Assembly (NCBI RefSeq): GCF_023502205.1 | Contig: NZ_JAMFLG010000020.1 | Span: forward strand, 30,098-94,097 | Reading direction: 5' to 3' | DNA: 64,000 nt | Origin: Aquiflexum sp. TKW24L | GTDB lineage: Bacteria; Bacteroidota; Bacteroidia; Cytophagales; Cyclobacteriaceae | Part shown: one piece after another, positions 46,036 through 54,479 of the stretch | How positions within the stretch are numbered: the first letter of the stretch is position 1 | Layout of the letters: each line of letters opens with the position of its first letter | Program-made: the position numbers and the translations under genes | The notes under the pieces: generated by a model | Databases searched by the model: none | Told to the model about the DNA's origin: nothing | Seen by the model: the letters and a program-made list of their open reading frames with translations, nothing else

Positions 46036-47147
46036 TAATATTCCCAACCTTTATTAATCCTAAACCTCTGTTCATGTTCTTTCAAACTCACCTTGACACT
46101 GAATACATGTGAATAAGGTGTCTGAGAAATCCCCCCAATATCGGAAAGGGCGTAATCAACTTGAAATTTTTCATTGAGAAACACGCCCAAACCAAAGCTT
46201 GGCTTCCAAGAGGTATAGTAAGTTGCATCAAAATCTTTGATCCGCTGTACATTACTACCACCTGCCCTAAGAAATACCATGTTCCGGTAAGAAGCTTCAA
46301 TTCCCATTCTTGGATCGACGCTGACCAAGCCGGTCCTGACCACAGTATTCCTTCTGCCGTCAAAAGTAAAATCAAGATCAAATACCCCCTGAATCTTAAA
46401 TTCTTCATTGATCTCTACTTCCCTTGTCACACTGAATATCGCTCGTGGCAATGTAAGTTCAATAGAATTGACCGGAATCTGGTTATTGGTCTGGGAGTAA
46501 ATGTCTCTCACCATCTCAGCATTGTGAAACCAGGCATTGAAGGTCGTGGTGATGTCTCTTAGCATAAATCCAAACCTCCATTTTTCCAAAAGAAAGATCC
46601 CTCCTACATCTAGTCCAAAGCCCCAAGCCTTGGCAAATTTACCCACGTTTCGATGAATGACCTTGCCGTTGACACCGATTTTGAATACATCACTCACATC
46701 CCGTGCATAGGAAAGCATCAAGGCATAATCTGCTGCATTGAAAAATTGGATGTTGTTATAATTCAAAGCACCATTGGCATCATATAAAAATCTGGTATCC
46801 GGAATATCATCCACCCCAAACCGGATCAAGGATATACCGATAGAATTATCCGTATCGATGCTTGTACTGTATCCAAGGTAGTCAAACTTGGCAATGCCGG
46901 CGAAGTACTCCGCATGCATCATGGCAAATTCATGCTGATGCCGGATACCGATCAGTCCTGCCGGGTTCCAGTACGCTGCTGTCACATCCCGGACAGAAGA
47001 TACCTGGGCACCCCCCATTCCTAGGGCACGGGCACCAATACCTATATTCATAAATTCATTGGAATACTTAGGAGCTATCGTTTGGGCATTGAGCTTGGCT
47101 ACGCTAAAAAGTAACATTATTCCAATAAAACACCTGATAATCACCAT
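46035..47147 (-). CDS. PorV/PorQ-family outer-membrane protein, PorV2-like
   Basis: A 370-residue outer-membrane beta-barrel (signal peptide ending LNAQ) of the PorV/FadL-like type. NEFMNIGIGARALGMGGAQVS, AAYWNPAGL and the amphipathic strands with aromatic girdles to the C terminus are typical. In type IX secretion, PorV carries cargo from the translocon to the PorU sortase. The gene overlaps the PorU2-like gene by one base (TAATG), so the two form a unit. A GCAAAGTA-containing box (minus TTACTTTGC, near 47170-47178) is a possible promoter. Confidence 0.9.
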   Translation of the reverse strand: MVIIRCFIGIMLLFSVAKLNAQTIAPKYSNEFMNIGIGARALGMGGAQVSSVRDVTAAYWNPAGLIGIRHQHEFAMMHAEYFAGIAKFDYLGYSTSIDTDNSIGISLIRFGVDDIPDTRFLYDANGALNYNNIQFFNAADYALMLSYARDVSDVFKIGVNGKVIHRNVGKFAKAWGFGLDVGGIFLLEKWRFGFMLRDITTTFNAWFHNAEMVRDIYSQTNNQIPVNSIELTLPRAIFSVTREVEINEEFKIQGVFDLDFTFDGRRNTVVRTGLVSVDPRMGIEASYRNMVFLRAGGSNVQRIKDFDATYYTSWKPSFGLGVFLNEKFQVDYALSDIGGISQTPYSHVFSVKVSLKEHEQRFRINKGWEY

Positions 47148-47400
47148 TTATCATGTATTTAATTACGATGCAAAGTAAAAAGAAATACCTAAGGAAAAAG
47201 CTTTCCCAAAATAAAAATGACCGCCCAGACTCGCCAAATCCTGTTCGGAAGCGTACATTATATTGTTCACTTCAGCCACACTTGTTTTTCCTGAAATCCT
47301 TTTTGTATATCAAGCCCAAAAAAAATCCCTTGGTCAATATTTACCCAAAAAATGGCTCAATTAAAAAAAAACGAGCATTTTTTATTTTTTTTAAAATTTC

Positions 47401-47461
47401 CAGTACCTTTTAATACACACAAGTCTTGTAATGCAAGGTACTGTTTTACATTTTGGTACAG
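47401..47461. promoter_or_regulatory. Candidate PadR operator with CAGTACC/GGTACTG sites
   Basis: CAGTACC (47401-47407), its inverted partner GGTACTG (47437-47443) and the near match GGTACAG (47455-47461) lie in the 390-bp gap before the padR gene, flanked by AT-rich runs. A TACATTTTG segment between the last two is close to a -7 box. PadR regulators usually bind dyad sites in their own promoter. The rest of the gap (47148-47400) is AT-rich with no gene visible. Confidence 0.4.
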
Positions 47462-47539
47462 TTTTTCTAAATGTTGAGGAGAAAAGGGGCATGTCTACAC
47501 TTTGAAACACACCCCTTGGTAACTAAACCACTCAGAAAA

Positions 47540-47869
47540 ATGAACGCTTCAAACACCCAGATACAAATGCGGAAAGGACTTCTGGAGTTCTGCATTTTGC
47601 ATATCATCGCCAGAGGAGAAATATATGCCTCTGACATGATCGAGGAACTTACGGATGCCAAGATGATCATCGTAGAAGGTACTTTGTACCCGCTGCTCAA
47701 CAGACTCAAAAATGCCTCTTTGGTTTCGTACAAATGGGTCGAATCCGAATCTGGACCGCCTAGAAAGTACTACTCCATTACAGAAGAAGGATCACGGTTT
47801 TTAGAAACCCTGAATGAAACCTGGGATTCCCTGGTCAATTCAACCCAATTAATCACCTCAAAGAAATAA
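47540..47869 (+). CDS. PadR-family transcriptional regulator
   Basis: A 109-residue winged-helix regulator: QMRKGLLEFCILHIIARGEIYASDMIEELTDAKMIIVEGTLYPLLNRLKNASLVSYKWVESESGPPRKYYSITEEG pattern (shown here in shortened form as GLLEFCILHII, EGTLYPLLNRL and PPRKYYSITEEG) is diagnostic of PadR. ATG at 47540 (MNASNTQ) is chosen over an upstream frame. It lies 3 bp before the PspC-domain gene, a pairing common in Bacteroidota, and probably represses that operon. Confidence 0.93.
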   Translation: MNASNTQIQMRKGLLEFCILHIIARGEIYASDMIEELTDAKMIIVEGTLYPLLNRLKNASLVSYKWVESESGPPRKYYSITEEGSRFLETLNETWDSLVNSTQLITSKK

Positions 47870-47872
47870 GTC

Positions 47873-49780
47873 ATGAAAAAGACAATAAGCATCAACATAA
47901 GTGGGATCCTGTTTCACATAGAAGAGGATGGTTATACCACATTGAAAAAATACCTTGAATCCATCAACAGGCATTTTTCACACTACGAAGACAATCAGGA
48001 AATCATTTCTGATATAGAAAATAGGATTGCTGAGATCTTCCTGAGCAATCTCAAAAACAACAAGCAGGTCATCACAGCCGATAATGTGAATAGCCTGATT
48101 GATAAAATGGGTACAATTGCTGATTTCAAGGCCGGTGAGGAGGAGATTTCAGATGGCCCTGAAGACAAAAAGTCAGAATCAATTGAGGAGAATGATTATT
48201 ACAAACACATCACCCCTCATGACCATATCAAAGGATATAAGAAACTAACAAGGTTGGAAAGCCGCAAAATCCTGGGAGGTGTCTGTGCGGGGTTGGCCAA
48301 CTACTTATCCGTTGATCCACTCTGGACAAGGTTGGTAGCGATACTGTTGATCTTCAGCGGCAACCTGAAACTCGGAAGCCCCGGTTGGGATTTTCTTCCC
48401 TGGAACTTCAATTTCAGCCTTTCGTTCGGATTCTTTGCCATCATCGCCTATATCGTATTATGGATTATCCTTCCCGTTTCATATGATGAACCAGAGGACA
48501 AAAACATCAAAAAACTCTACCGTAACCCTGATGACAAAACCTTAGGTGGGGTGGCAAGTGGTTTGGCGGCCTACTTTGGTATTGAAGTGATTTGGATGAG
48601 GCTTCTGTTTATCGGGTTGATATTTGCAGGGGGATCAGGATTCGTCATCTATATCATCCTTTGGATTATCACGCCGGTGGCCAAATCAATCACCGAGAGA
48701 ATTGAAATGAAAGGCGGCGCCATCACTTTGGACAATATCGAAACCACGATCAGAGAAAATCAAAACCCCGTCCTTCCCAAAGAGGAAAGTCAGGCAAGGA
48801 AAATCCTTTTGGCACCCTTCAGGTTTCTAGGCAAAGTGATCGATTCACTTGGAGAGGCATTGGGCCCCTTGGGTTCATTCCTGCTAGCTGTCATCCGGGT
48901 CTTTTTCGGATTGATCATATTCATCATCGGTATGGCCATCACGATTTCACCGCTCGCCTTGTTGGGGGTATATTTCGGAATAGCACCGGGAAGTGATGTG
49001 TACTTAGGCATCAGGGAGAGCATCCCCATGGAATGGATCACTGAAATCGTCCCTACTTGGCTTGCGGTCTCTGCAGCTGTAGCCATGCTGATTCCAGGAA
49101 TCATCATCGTCCTGTTAGGCATCTCGGTGCTTGTCAAAAAGAGCATCATCGATGCAAGATTTGGATTGGTGGCTTTGGGTCTTTGGTTGCTGAGCATAGG
49201 ATTGTGTGCGTTTCAGATTCCACGGGTAGTGGCTACATTCAAGACAGAGGCTACCCATACTGTGGAACAGCCTTTGAGCTTTGCTCCCGGCACCATAGTA
49301 CTCAAATCAGTAGAAAATGACAGTGAAGATGGCCTATTTGACAAAGTCAAACTTCAGCTTGAAGGCACAGATGCGGCAGAACCTATCTTGCTCCAGCACT
49401 TCGAAGCACGTGGAAATTCCAAAGCAGATGCTTTGCAAAATGCGAAATCTATCCAATACAGCTTCAATGTTGCGGATACCACGGTGACCTTTGAGAGGTC
49501 TATCAACCTGTTTGAGCTGGATAAATTTAGGGTTCAAAATCTCAAATTGAATCTGGAAATCCCTTATGACAGGCCATTTGTAATGGACAAATCGATCATC
49601 CCGATCATCGAAAATACCCTCCACAGAAATGGCTACAAAACAAGGGACATCAATTCCAGAAACCATTGGGTTTTCAATGAAAAAGGGTTGCTCTGCCTTA
49701 CCTGTAATCAGGCAGGCAAAACCACTGAAGCAGATAGTCTGTCAAGGGCGAAGTTTGAAGGGGCATATTTTATGAAGTGA
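47873..49780 (+). CDS. PspC-domain envelope-stress protein
   Basis: A 635-residue membrane protein. An N-terminal soluble part (about 1-115, SINISGILFHIEEDGYTTLKKYL) precedes two PspC domains (RILGGVCAGLANYL-type about 132-200; TLGGVASGLAAYFG about 225-275), then further membrane helices (about 340-440) and a C-terminal beta-rich region outside. PspC proteins sense or modulate membrane damage. Its co-transcription with a PadR repressor 3 bp upstream is the usual arrangement in this phylum. Confidence 0.9.
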   Translation: MKKTISINISGILFHIEEDGYTTLKKYLESINRHFSHYEDNQEIISDIENRIAEIFLSNLKNNKQVITADNVNSLIDKMGTIADFKAGEEEISDGPEDKKSESIEENDYYKHITPHDHIKGYKKLTRLESRKILGGVCAGLANYLSVDPLWTRLVAILLIFSGNLKLGSPGWDFLPWNFNFSLSFGFFAIIAYIVLWIILPVSYDEPEDKNIKKLYRNPDDKTLGGVASGLAAYFGIEVIWMRLLFIGLIFAGGSGFVIYIILWIITPVAKSITERIEMKGGAITLDNIETTIRENQNPVLPKEESQARKILLAPFRFLGKVIDSLGEALGPLGSFLLAVIRVFFGLIIFIIGMAITISPLALLGVYFGIAPGSDVYLGIRESIPMEWITEIVPTWLAVSAAVAMLIPGIIIVLLGISVLVKKSIIDARFGLVALGLWLLSIGLCAFQIPRVVATFKTEATHTVEQPLSFAPGTIVLKSVENDSEDGLFDKVKLQLEGTDAAEPILLQHFEARGNSKADALQNAKSIQYSFNVADTTVTFERSINLFELDKFRVQNLKLNLEIPYDRPFVMDKSIIPIIENTLHRNGYKTRDINSRNHWVFNEKGLLCLTCNQAGKTTEADSLSRAKFEGAYFMK

Positions 49781-49814
49781 TTTTGAATTAAAGGACTTAA
49801 CCAGCGATTATCAA

Positions 49815-49845
49815 GGCGGGATACCGACAAGTATCCCGCTTTTTC
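49815..49845 (+). terminator. Intrinsic terminator
   Basis: GGCGGGATAC (49815-49824) pairs with GTATCCCGCT (49831-49840), followed by TTTTTCT. It ends the padR-pspC operon. Confidence 0.85.
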
Positions 49846-49996
49846 TATTCTATTTGACCTTTTAAAAAAGCCGGAGTGGATTAGAAACAAAACTTTAAGT
49901 GATTAAATACCCTTTTTTTCTGGGCGCAGCTGACAATAATCACTTTTATGCTACCATTAAAATCGTATTTTTAAGAAGCATTAAACCCAAATCGTT

Positions 49997-51397
49997 ATGC
50001 AAGTCAAACTCAAATTTTTAGGCGGAGCAAAGACCGTCACCGGCTCAAGGTATTTACTCGAAATCGACCATCTCAAAATCCTTGTGGACTGCGGCCTTTT
50101 TCAGGGTATGAAAGAATATAGACTCCGAAATTGGGACAAATTCCCTGTTGATCCCGCCGAAATCGACTTGGTCATTCTTACCCATGCCCACATTGACCAT
50201 ACAGGATATTTGCCCAAATTGGTCAAAGAAGGTTTTGCAGGACCAATCTATTGTACTTTCCCGACAATGGAACTCACCAAAATCCTCTTGATGGATTCCG
50301 CAAAACTTCAGGAAGAGGAAGCTGCTTATGCACAGAAAAAGGGATATTCCAAACATGAAAAACCTCAGCCACTATATAACAGAGAAGATGCGGAAAAAGT
50401 AATTCCCCTACTTCAGCCTATTTATATGGAGCGCGAGGAACGAATAAACGATCAGACTTCATTCACTTATTTCAATGCAGGTCATATCCTTGGTGCCGCC
50501 ATCCTCAAAATCAAAGTGAAAGGCGAAAATCAGGAAAAGAAAATCGTCTTTTCAGGTGACCTCGGCAGGTACCACGATCCCATATTGAATCCTCCTGTAA
50601 GGCTTCCTTTTGCTGATATCCTATTGATGGAATCTACCTATGGCAATAGGAAGCAATCTAATCCCAAACCCGAAGAGGAACTTGGGAGGGCGATACGGGA
50701 AACTTTCAGAAACGGCGGAGTGGCTGTCATTCCTGCCTTTGCGGTAGGAAGAACCCAGATGATCCTGTACTATCTCCACCTTCTCCAACAAAAAGGAAAA
50801 ATCCCCGATATCCCCATCTACGTCGATAGTCCTATGGCCATTGATGTGACTAAGATGTATAAGGATTTCTCATCCTATCACAGGATATGCCCGGTATTGG
50901 AAGAAGAAGGATGCAATCCTTTTTTACATAAAAACCTCCACTATTACCAAAGTCAGGAATCCTCCATGTCTCTCAATAACCTCCGCGGAGATGCTATTAT
51001 CATCTCTGCAAGCGGCATGGCGACGGGAGGCAGGATTCTTCACCATCTTTACCACCGCTTACCCAATGAGCAGGACAGCATTATTTTCGTGGGCTATCAA
51101 GCAGAAGGAACCCGTGGCAGGAGAATTCTTGACGGGGAAGAGACTGTTAGAATGTATGGTATTGATGTCAAAGTAAAGGCAAAAGTATTCTACATCGAAG
51201 GACTTTCGGCTCATGCCGACCAAGATGAACTGATAGAATGGGCAGAAGGGTTTACCTCTAGACCCAAGAAGGTATTCCTTATCCATGGGGAAAAGGAAGC
51301 CGCAGAAGGATTGGCAGTACGGCTCAAGGAAGATTTGGATTGGCATCCGATTATCCCTGAATACCTGGAGAGTTTTGAGTTGTTTGAGGGGATTTAA
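49997..51397 (+). CDS. Beta-CASP metallo-beta-lactamase RNase-like protein
   Basis: A 466-residue zinc-dependent nuclease of the beta-CASP type. THAHIDHTG (62-70) is the H-x-H-x-D-H metal motif; FSGDLGRYHDP, a SASGMATGGR block in the beta-CASP part, GLSAHADQDEL and FLIHGEKEAAEGL complete the metal and RNA-binding motifs. Family members process RNA ends in archaea and bacteria (CPSF73-like). Cytosolic. The gene is monocistronic; no partner seen. Confidence 0.9.
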   Translation: MQVKLKFLGGAKTVTGSRYLLEIDHLKILVDCGLFQGMKEYRLRNWDKFPVDPAEIDLVILTHAHIDHTGYLPKLVKEGFAGPIYCTFPTMELTKILLMDSAKLQEEEAAYAQKKGYSKHEKPQPLYNREDAEKVIPLLQPIYMEREERINDQTSFTYFNAGHILGAAILKIKVKGENQEKKIVFSGDLGRYHDPILNPPVRLPFADILLMESTYGNRKQSNPKPEEELGRAIRETFRNGGVAVIPAFAVGRTQMILYYLHLLQQKGKIPDIPIYVDSPMAIDVTKMYKDFSSYHRICPVLEEEGCNPFLHKNLHYYQSQESSMSLNNLRGDAIIISASGMATGGRILHHLYHRLPNEQDSIIFVGYQAEGTRGRRILDGEETVRMYGIDVKVKAKVFYIEGLSAHADQDELIEWAEGFTSRPKKVFLIHGEKEAAEGLAVRLKEDLDWHPIIPEYLESFELFEGI

Positions 51398-51406
51398 AAT
51401 TCATAA

Positions 51407-51470
51407 GGTTACCGGCTTTCTTGCCAGTACTCAGTATTCCCTGATCAAAAGGGACGGAAGACCGAAGACC
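51407..51470 (-). repeat. Dispersed repeat element, copy D (degenerate)
   Basis: On the minus strand GTCTTCCGTCCC, AGGGAATACTGAG and an end TACTGGCAAGAAAGCCGGTAACC resemble the 3' half of the elements at 61347-61494 and 25100-25206. It lies right after the beta-CASP gene. The match is weaker than between copies A and B. Confidence 0.45.
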
Positions 51471-51564
51471 GAATTTTTGGGGCAGAGAAGCAATTAACAT
51501 AATGCTCTATTTTTGGTATGTATTAAATAAATTCCTTTCGCTCCGGAAAAATTACCTCAAATTC

Positions 51565-52689
51565 TCAATCTGGAAATCCACTCTTATCGATATTGGGGAT
51601 GATTTTGATGGCGTTTTTATAGTAAACTTTCTTCAGGACTTCATCTGAAAGTCCAAGTCCATACATGCCCCAAAAAGCGTGGTACTTTTTGTAATAGGGG
51701 AAATATTCATCTTCGGTTTCCAACACCCGGAAGTAGGTATAAAATTCCTCCTTGTTGTAAGCGTCTTTCGCAAAAAGAATCCTGTCCTGATATTCTGTGA
51801 AAAACCGGTTGGCTCGCTTAGGCTGTCTTCCAAACTCAGCTATCACGGCACCTATCCCAAAATAAACATTGGGATACATGTCTAGATGCTCACTTGCTTT
51901 GTCCAGGTTATTGGCCATCCAACCCATGTGGGCATTGATGAAATTGGTTTTTGGATGCTTCTTGAACACATGATGCTGCTCGGCAATAATCTGATCAAAA
52001 GGCGCAGGGTCAGTATCGCTCCGTTTTCTGTTTGGGTTGATTTTCAATTCCAGCCAACGCTCATTATTGGCATCTAAAGGCTGCCAAAACTGTTCAGGAT
52101 CAGCGGCGTGAATGATTACAGGAATTCCCAATTCCCCGCATTTTTTCCAAACCGGATCCAAATCAGGATGGTCTATCGGCACACGGACACCATTGATATC
52201 CTTGGTAGACAGACCAAGGCTTTTATAAATTTTCAATCCATTGGCACCGTTTTTAACGTCACTCTCCAAATCTGCTACAGCTTTTTCACTCCATCCGGGA
52301 GCACCAAATTCCCTGAAAGAAAGGTTGGTAAAAACAATGAATCTCCCCGGTGCTACACCATTGAATCTCCTAATCATGGAATACATATATTCCTGTCCAT
52401 CGATGTCTCCGGCAGCTCCCCTACCCCTTCCGCTCAGGTTGACCATGACGCCCATATTCAGTTCATTCATTTCCTTGACCAAAATATTGACCCTTTCCTG
52501 AGAGACATTCCACTGATGACTGTGGATGTCGATAAATGGGAATTTGGCTCTTTTGATGGGATTTTCAGCCACTACCAATGTCGAAGGAGGATTGTATTCC
52601 TCAAAACTCATCTCCTGTCCATAGGAATTCATTCCTAGGAAGCAAAAAGAAAAGAATAAAACCGCGGTAAGAATTTTATTTGACGACAT
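51565..52689 (-). CDS. Exported amidohydrolase-2-like protein
   Basis: A 374-residue protein with a signal peptide (ending YGQ) and a TIM-barrel amidohydrolase fold of the amidohydrolase-2 type. FIDIHSHQW (metal H-x-H), IPVIIHAADPEQFWQP, NAHMGWM and ILFAKDAY are the expected metal and substrate positions, though the last Asp is in KDAY rather than the usual S-D. It hydrolyses or decarboxylates an unknown substrate in the periplasm. The ATG at 52689 gives a typical signal peptide; one at 52710 is also possible. Confidence 0.82.
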   Translation of the reverse strand: MSSNKILTAVLFFSFCFLGMNSYGQEMSFEEYNPPSTLVVAENPIKRAKFPFIDIHSHQWNVSQERVNILVKEMNELNMGVMVNLSGRGRGAAGDIDGQEYMYSMIRRFNGVAPGRFIVFTNLSFREFGAPGWSEKAVADLESDVKNGANGLKIYKSLGLSTKDINGVRVPIDHPDLDPVWKKCGELGIPVIIHAADPEQFWQPLDANNERWLELKINPNRKRSDTDPAPFDQIIAEQHHVFKKHPKTNFINAHMGWMANNLDKASEHLDMYPNVYFGIGAVIAEFGRQPKRANRFFTEYQDRILFAKDAYNKEEFYTYFRVLETEDEYFPYYKKYHAFWGMYGLGLSDEVLKKVYYKNAIKIIPNIDKSGFPD

Positions 52690-52822
52690 GTTGAAATGAG
52701 ATGATTTCATTGGGATATTTTTTGAAAAGTGTAAAGATGGGTTACTGTCAATCATTTGAAAAGGGTTTTGTGATTATCGGGATTTAAAAATTTGATTTCA
52801 GTAACTCCATCATTTGAATAAA

Positions 52823-53959
52823 TCAGAAAACCTCTTTTAAAGCGGCTTTGAGAAATGTAGGGATATGGGTGGAGTTCATGACTTTGATGTCAGTCAATAG
52901 ATTCGTGTTTTCATCCAGGAAATCAAAAACGGTTTTTGGTGGCAGCTTCTCGAAAAGTTCGCTGAAAACCCGCCAAGCCGGAAAATTCTTTTCGGACAAA
53001 ACCCTGAGAAAGATAGAGTCATATAGCAAGTACTTGTCAAATTTGCTGTCCAATCCGTCCAAAGGATTTTTGTTTTTCGCCAAATTTGCTGCTATTTTTC
53101 TACATTTCTTTTGGATAAATGCAAAAGTATATCCTGTTGAAGCTTTGGTATGGCCACCTGCTGTGCCGATATTGATGACATTCCCACTTTGGGTTTTGGG
53201 AATCGGTTCGTTGGTCATAGGAATGACACCGTATTCCGTTTCTTCAATTTCGTAGGAATCCAGTTTTAAAACTTCACGGCAGTATGTTTCCAGGGCGGTC
53301 TTATATTCCTTCTCCTCGAGAAGACTATCTGAAAAAATAGTGTACTCTACCAAGGCTAGATACTCGTTTTTTGGCAACACATACATAAACCTGCAATCCC
53401 CCTTTTGGTCAATCCGAAAATCCATCAAAATCGGTCTTTTGGGATCGAAAACGGGCTCTGGACTTTTGACAAACCATCCGGTAAAATGCTGTTGCAGATG
53501 GTGTTTGCCTGTAGTCTTTGGAATGCTTACAAAAGCACTGTTGAAAACAAATTTCCCTTTGAAAGTTTGTGTCTGACAAACAACCGTTCCGTCAGCATTT
53601 ATTTCTTTGATATCCTCCTGTACAAAGTTGATATTTTTAGACTCTTTTATTTTGTCCAAACAGAATTCATAAAAATCCCTGCTGCGAAGCATCTTGTAGC
53701 GGTAGGGTTGGATTTCTAATACTGTCGAAAAACCCGGAGAATGAAAATAGAGTTCATCCCAACTTGCATGGAGGATTTGGTCAAAGGGGCTGGATTCTCT
53801 TTGCCAAAAACACCATGTCCGGTCATTGCTGTTTTTGATATATTTATCTAGGATCAATATCCGTTTTTCCTTGAGGGTTGGTTCTTCCAAAATATAAAGC
53901 GCCAAACTCAGCCCTGCTGCACCTGCCCCTGCGATGATATAGTCAAATTCCTGATTCAA
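52823..53959 (-). CDS. crtY: Lycopene beta-cyclase CrtY-like
   Basis: A 378-residue flavoprotein: FDYIIAGAGAAGLSLALYI (FAD-binding GxGxxG), NDRTWCFW (about 44-51), FTGWFV (about 163-168), and the GTAGGHTKASTGYTF segment near 268-282, all characteristic of CrtY/CrtL lycopene cyclases. It forms the beta-rings of carotenoids, so the organism is expected to be pigmented. The start codon is TTG, and the in-frame stop just upstream leaves no ATG alternative. No other carotenoid gene is in the window. Confidence 0.9.
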   Translation of the reverse strand: MNQEFDYIIAGAGAAGLSLALYILEEPTLKEKRILILDKYIKNSNDRTWCFWQRESSPFDQILHASWDELYFHSPGFSTVLEIQPYRYKMLRSRDFYEFCLDKIKESKNINFVQEDIKEINADGTVVCQTQTFKGKFVFNSAFVSIPKTTGKHHLQQHFTGWFVKSPEPVFDPKRPILMDFRIDQKGDCRFMYVLPKNEYLALVEYTIFSDSLLEEKEYKTALETYCREVLKLDSYEIEETEYGVIPMTNEPIPKTQSGNVINIGTAGGHTKASTGYTFAFIQKKCRKIAANLAKNKNPLDGLDSKFDKYLLYDSIFLRVLSEKNFPAWRVFSELFEKLPPKTVFDFLDENTNLLTDIKVMNSTHIPTFLKAALKEVF

Positions 53960-53988
53960 TGATGCTTTGATTTATGGGATGGTTTTGT

Positions 53989-54438
53989 TTAAAGTTCCTT
54001 TTCGAAACAAAGGCTGTTTTCCACACCAATGTACTGACCATAGTTGGGAATGATGCTATAACCGCTTTTTTTGTACAATGCCACAGCTTCTACTTGTCTT
54101 ATGCCAGTCTCTAGGATACATCGGGTATAACCCAATTCTGCAGCCCAAGTTTCAAGTTCGGCTATGATTCTTCCTGCTATGCCTTTTCCTCTGTGGGGTT
54201 CGGAGACAAACATCCGCTTGACTTCCACAATATCCGGAGCGAATTCCTTGATGGCGCCGCAGCCTACAGCTTGCCCATTTTCATAGGCCACGGTGACGTA
54301 TTTGATATTGTCAGTTTTATTGAATTGATTGTAGAAAGCATGGTCTTCCCCATCAGTGACAGCGAGTCCGGCATCTAGGAGCTTGACAAGTCCCATGAAA
54401 TCAGCGTTTTGGGAATTGGTACGAACAAGAGTAAGCAT
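53989..54438 (-). CDS. GNAT N-acetyltransferase
   Basis: A 149-residue GNAT enzyme. VKRMFVSEPHRGKGIAGRIIAELETWA is the acetyl-CoA P-loop region (R/Q-x-x-G-x-G/A as HRGKGIAG), and GIRQVEAVALYKKSGYSIIPNYGQY the C-terminal motif. Cytosolic; the amine substrate is unknown. It lies 29 bp from the crtY start and reads in the same direction, so it may be the first gene of that unit. Confidence 0.9.
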   Translation of the reverse strand: MLTLVRTNSQNADFMGLVKLLDAGLAVTDGEDHAFYNQFNKTDNIKYVTVAYENGQAVGCGAIKEFAPDIVEVKRMFVSEPHRGKGIAGRIIAELETWAAELGYTRCILETGIRQVEAVALYKKSGYSIIPNYGQYIGVENSLCFEKEL

Positions 54439-54479
54439 ATTTAAAATATCGACTAGTACTGAATCTAAATGGAAAGGGT

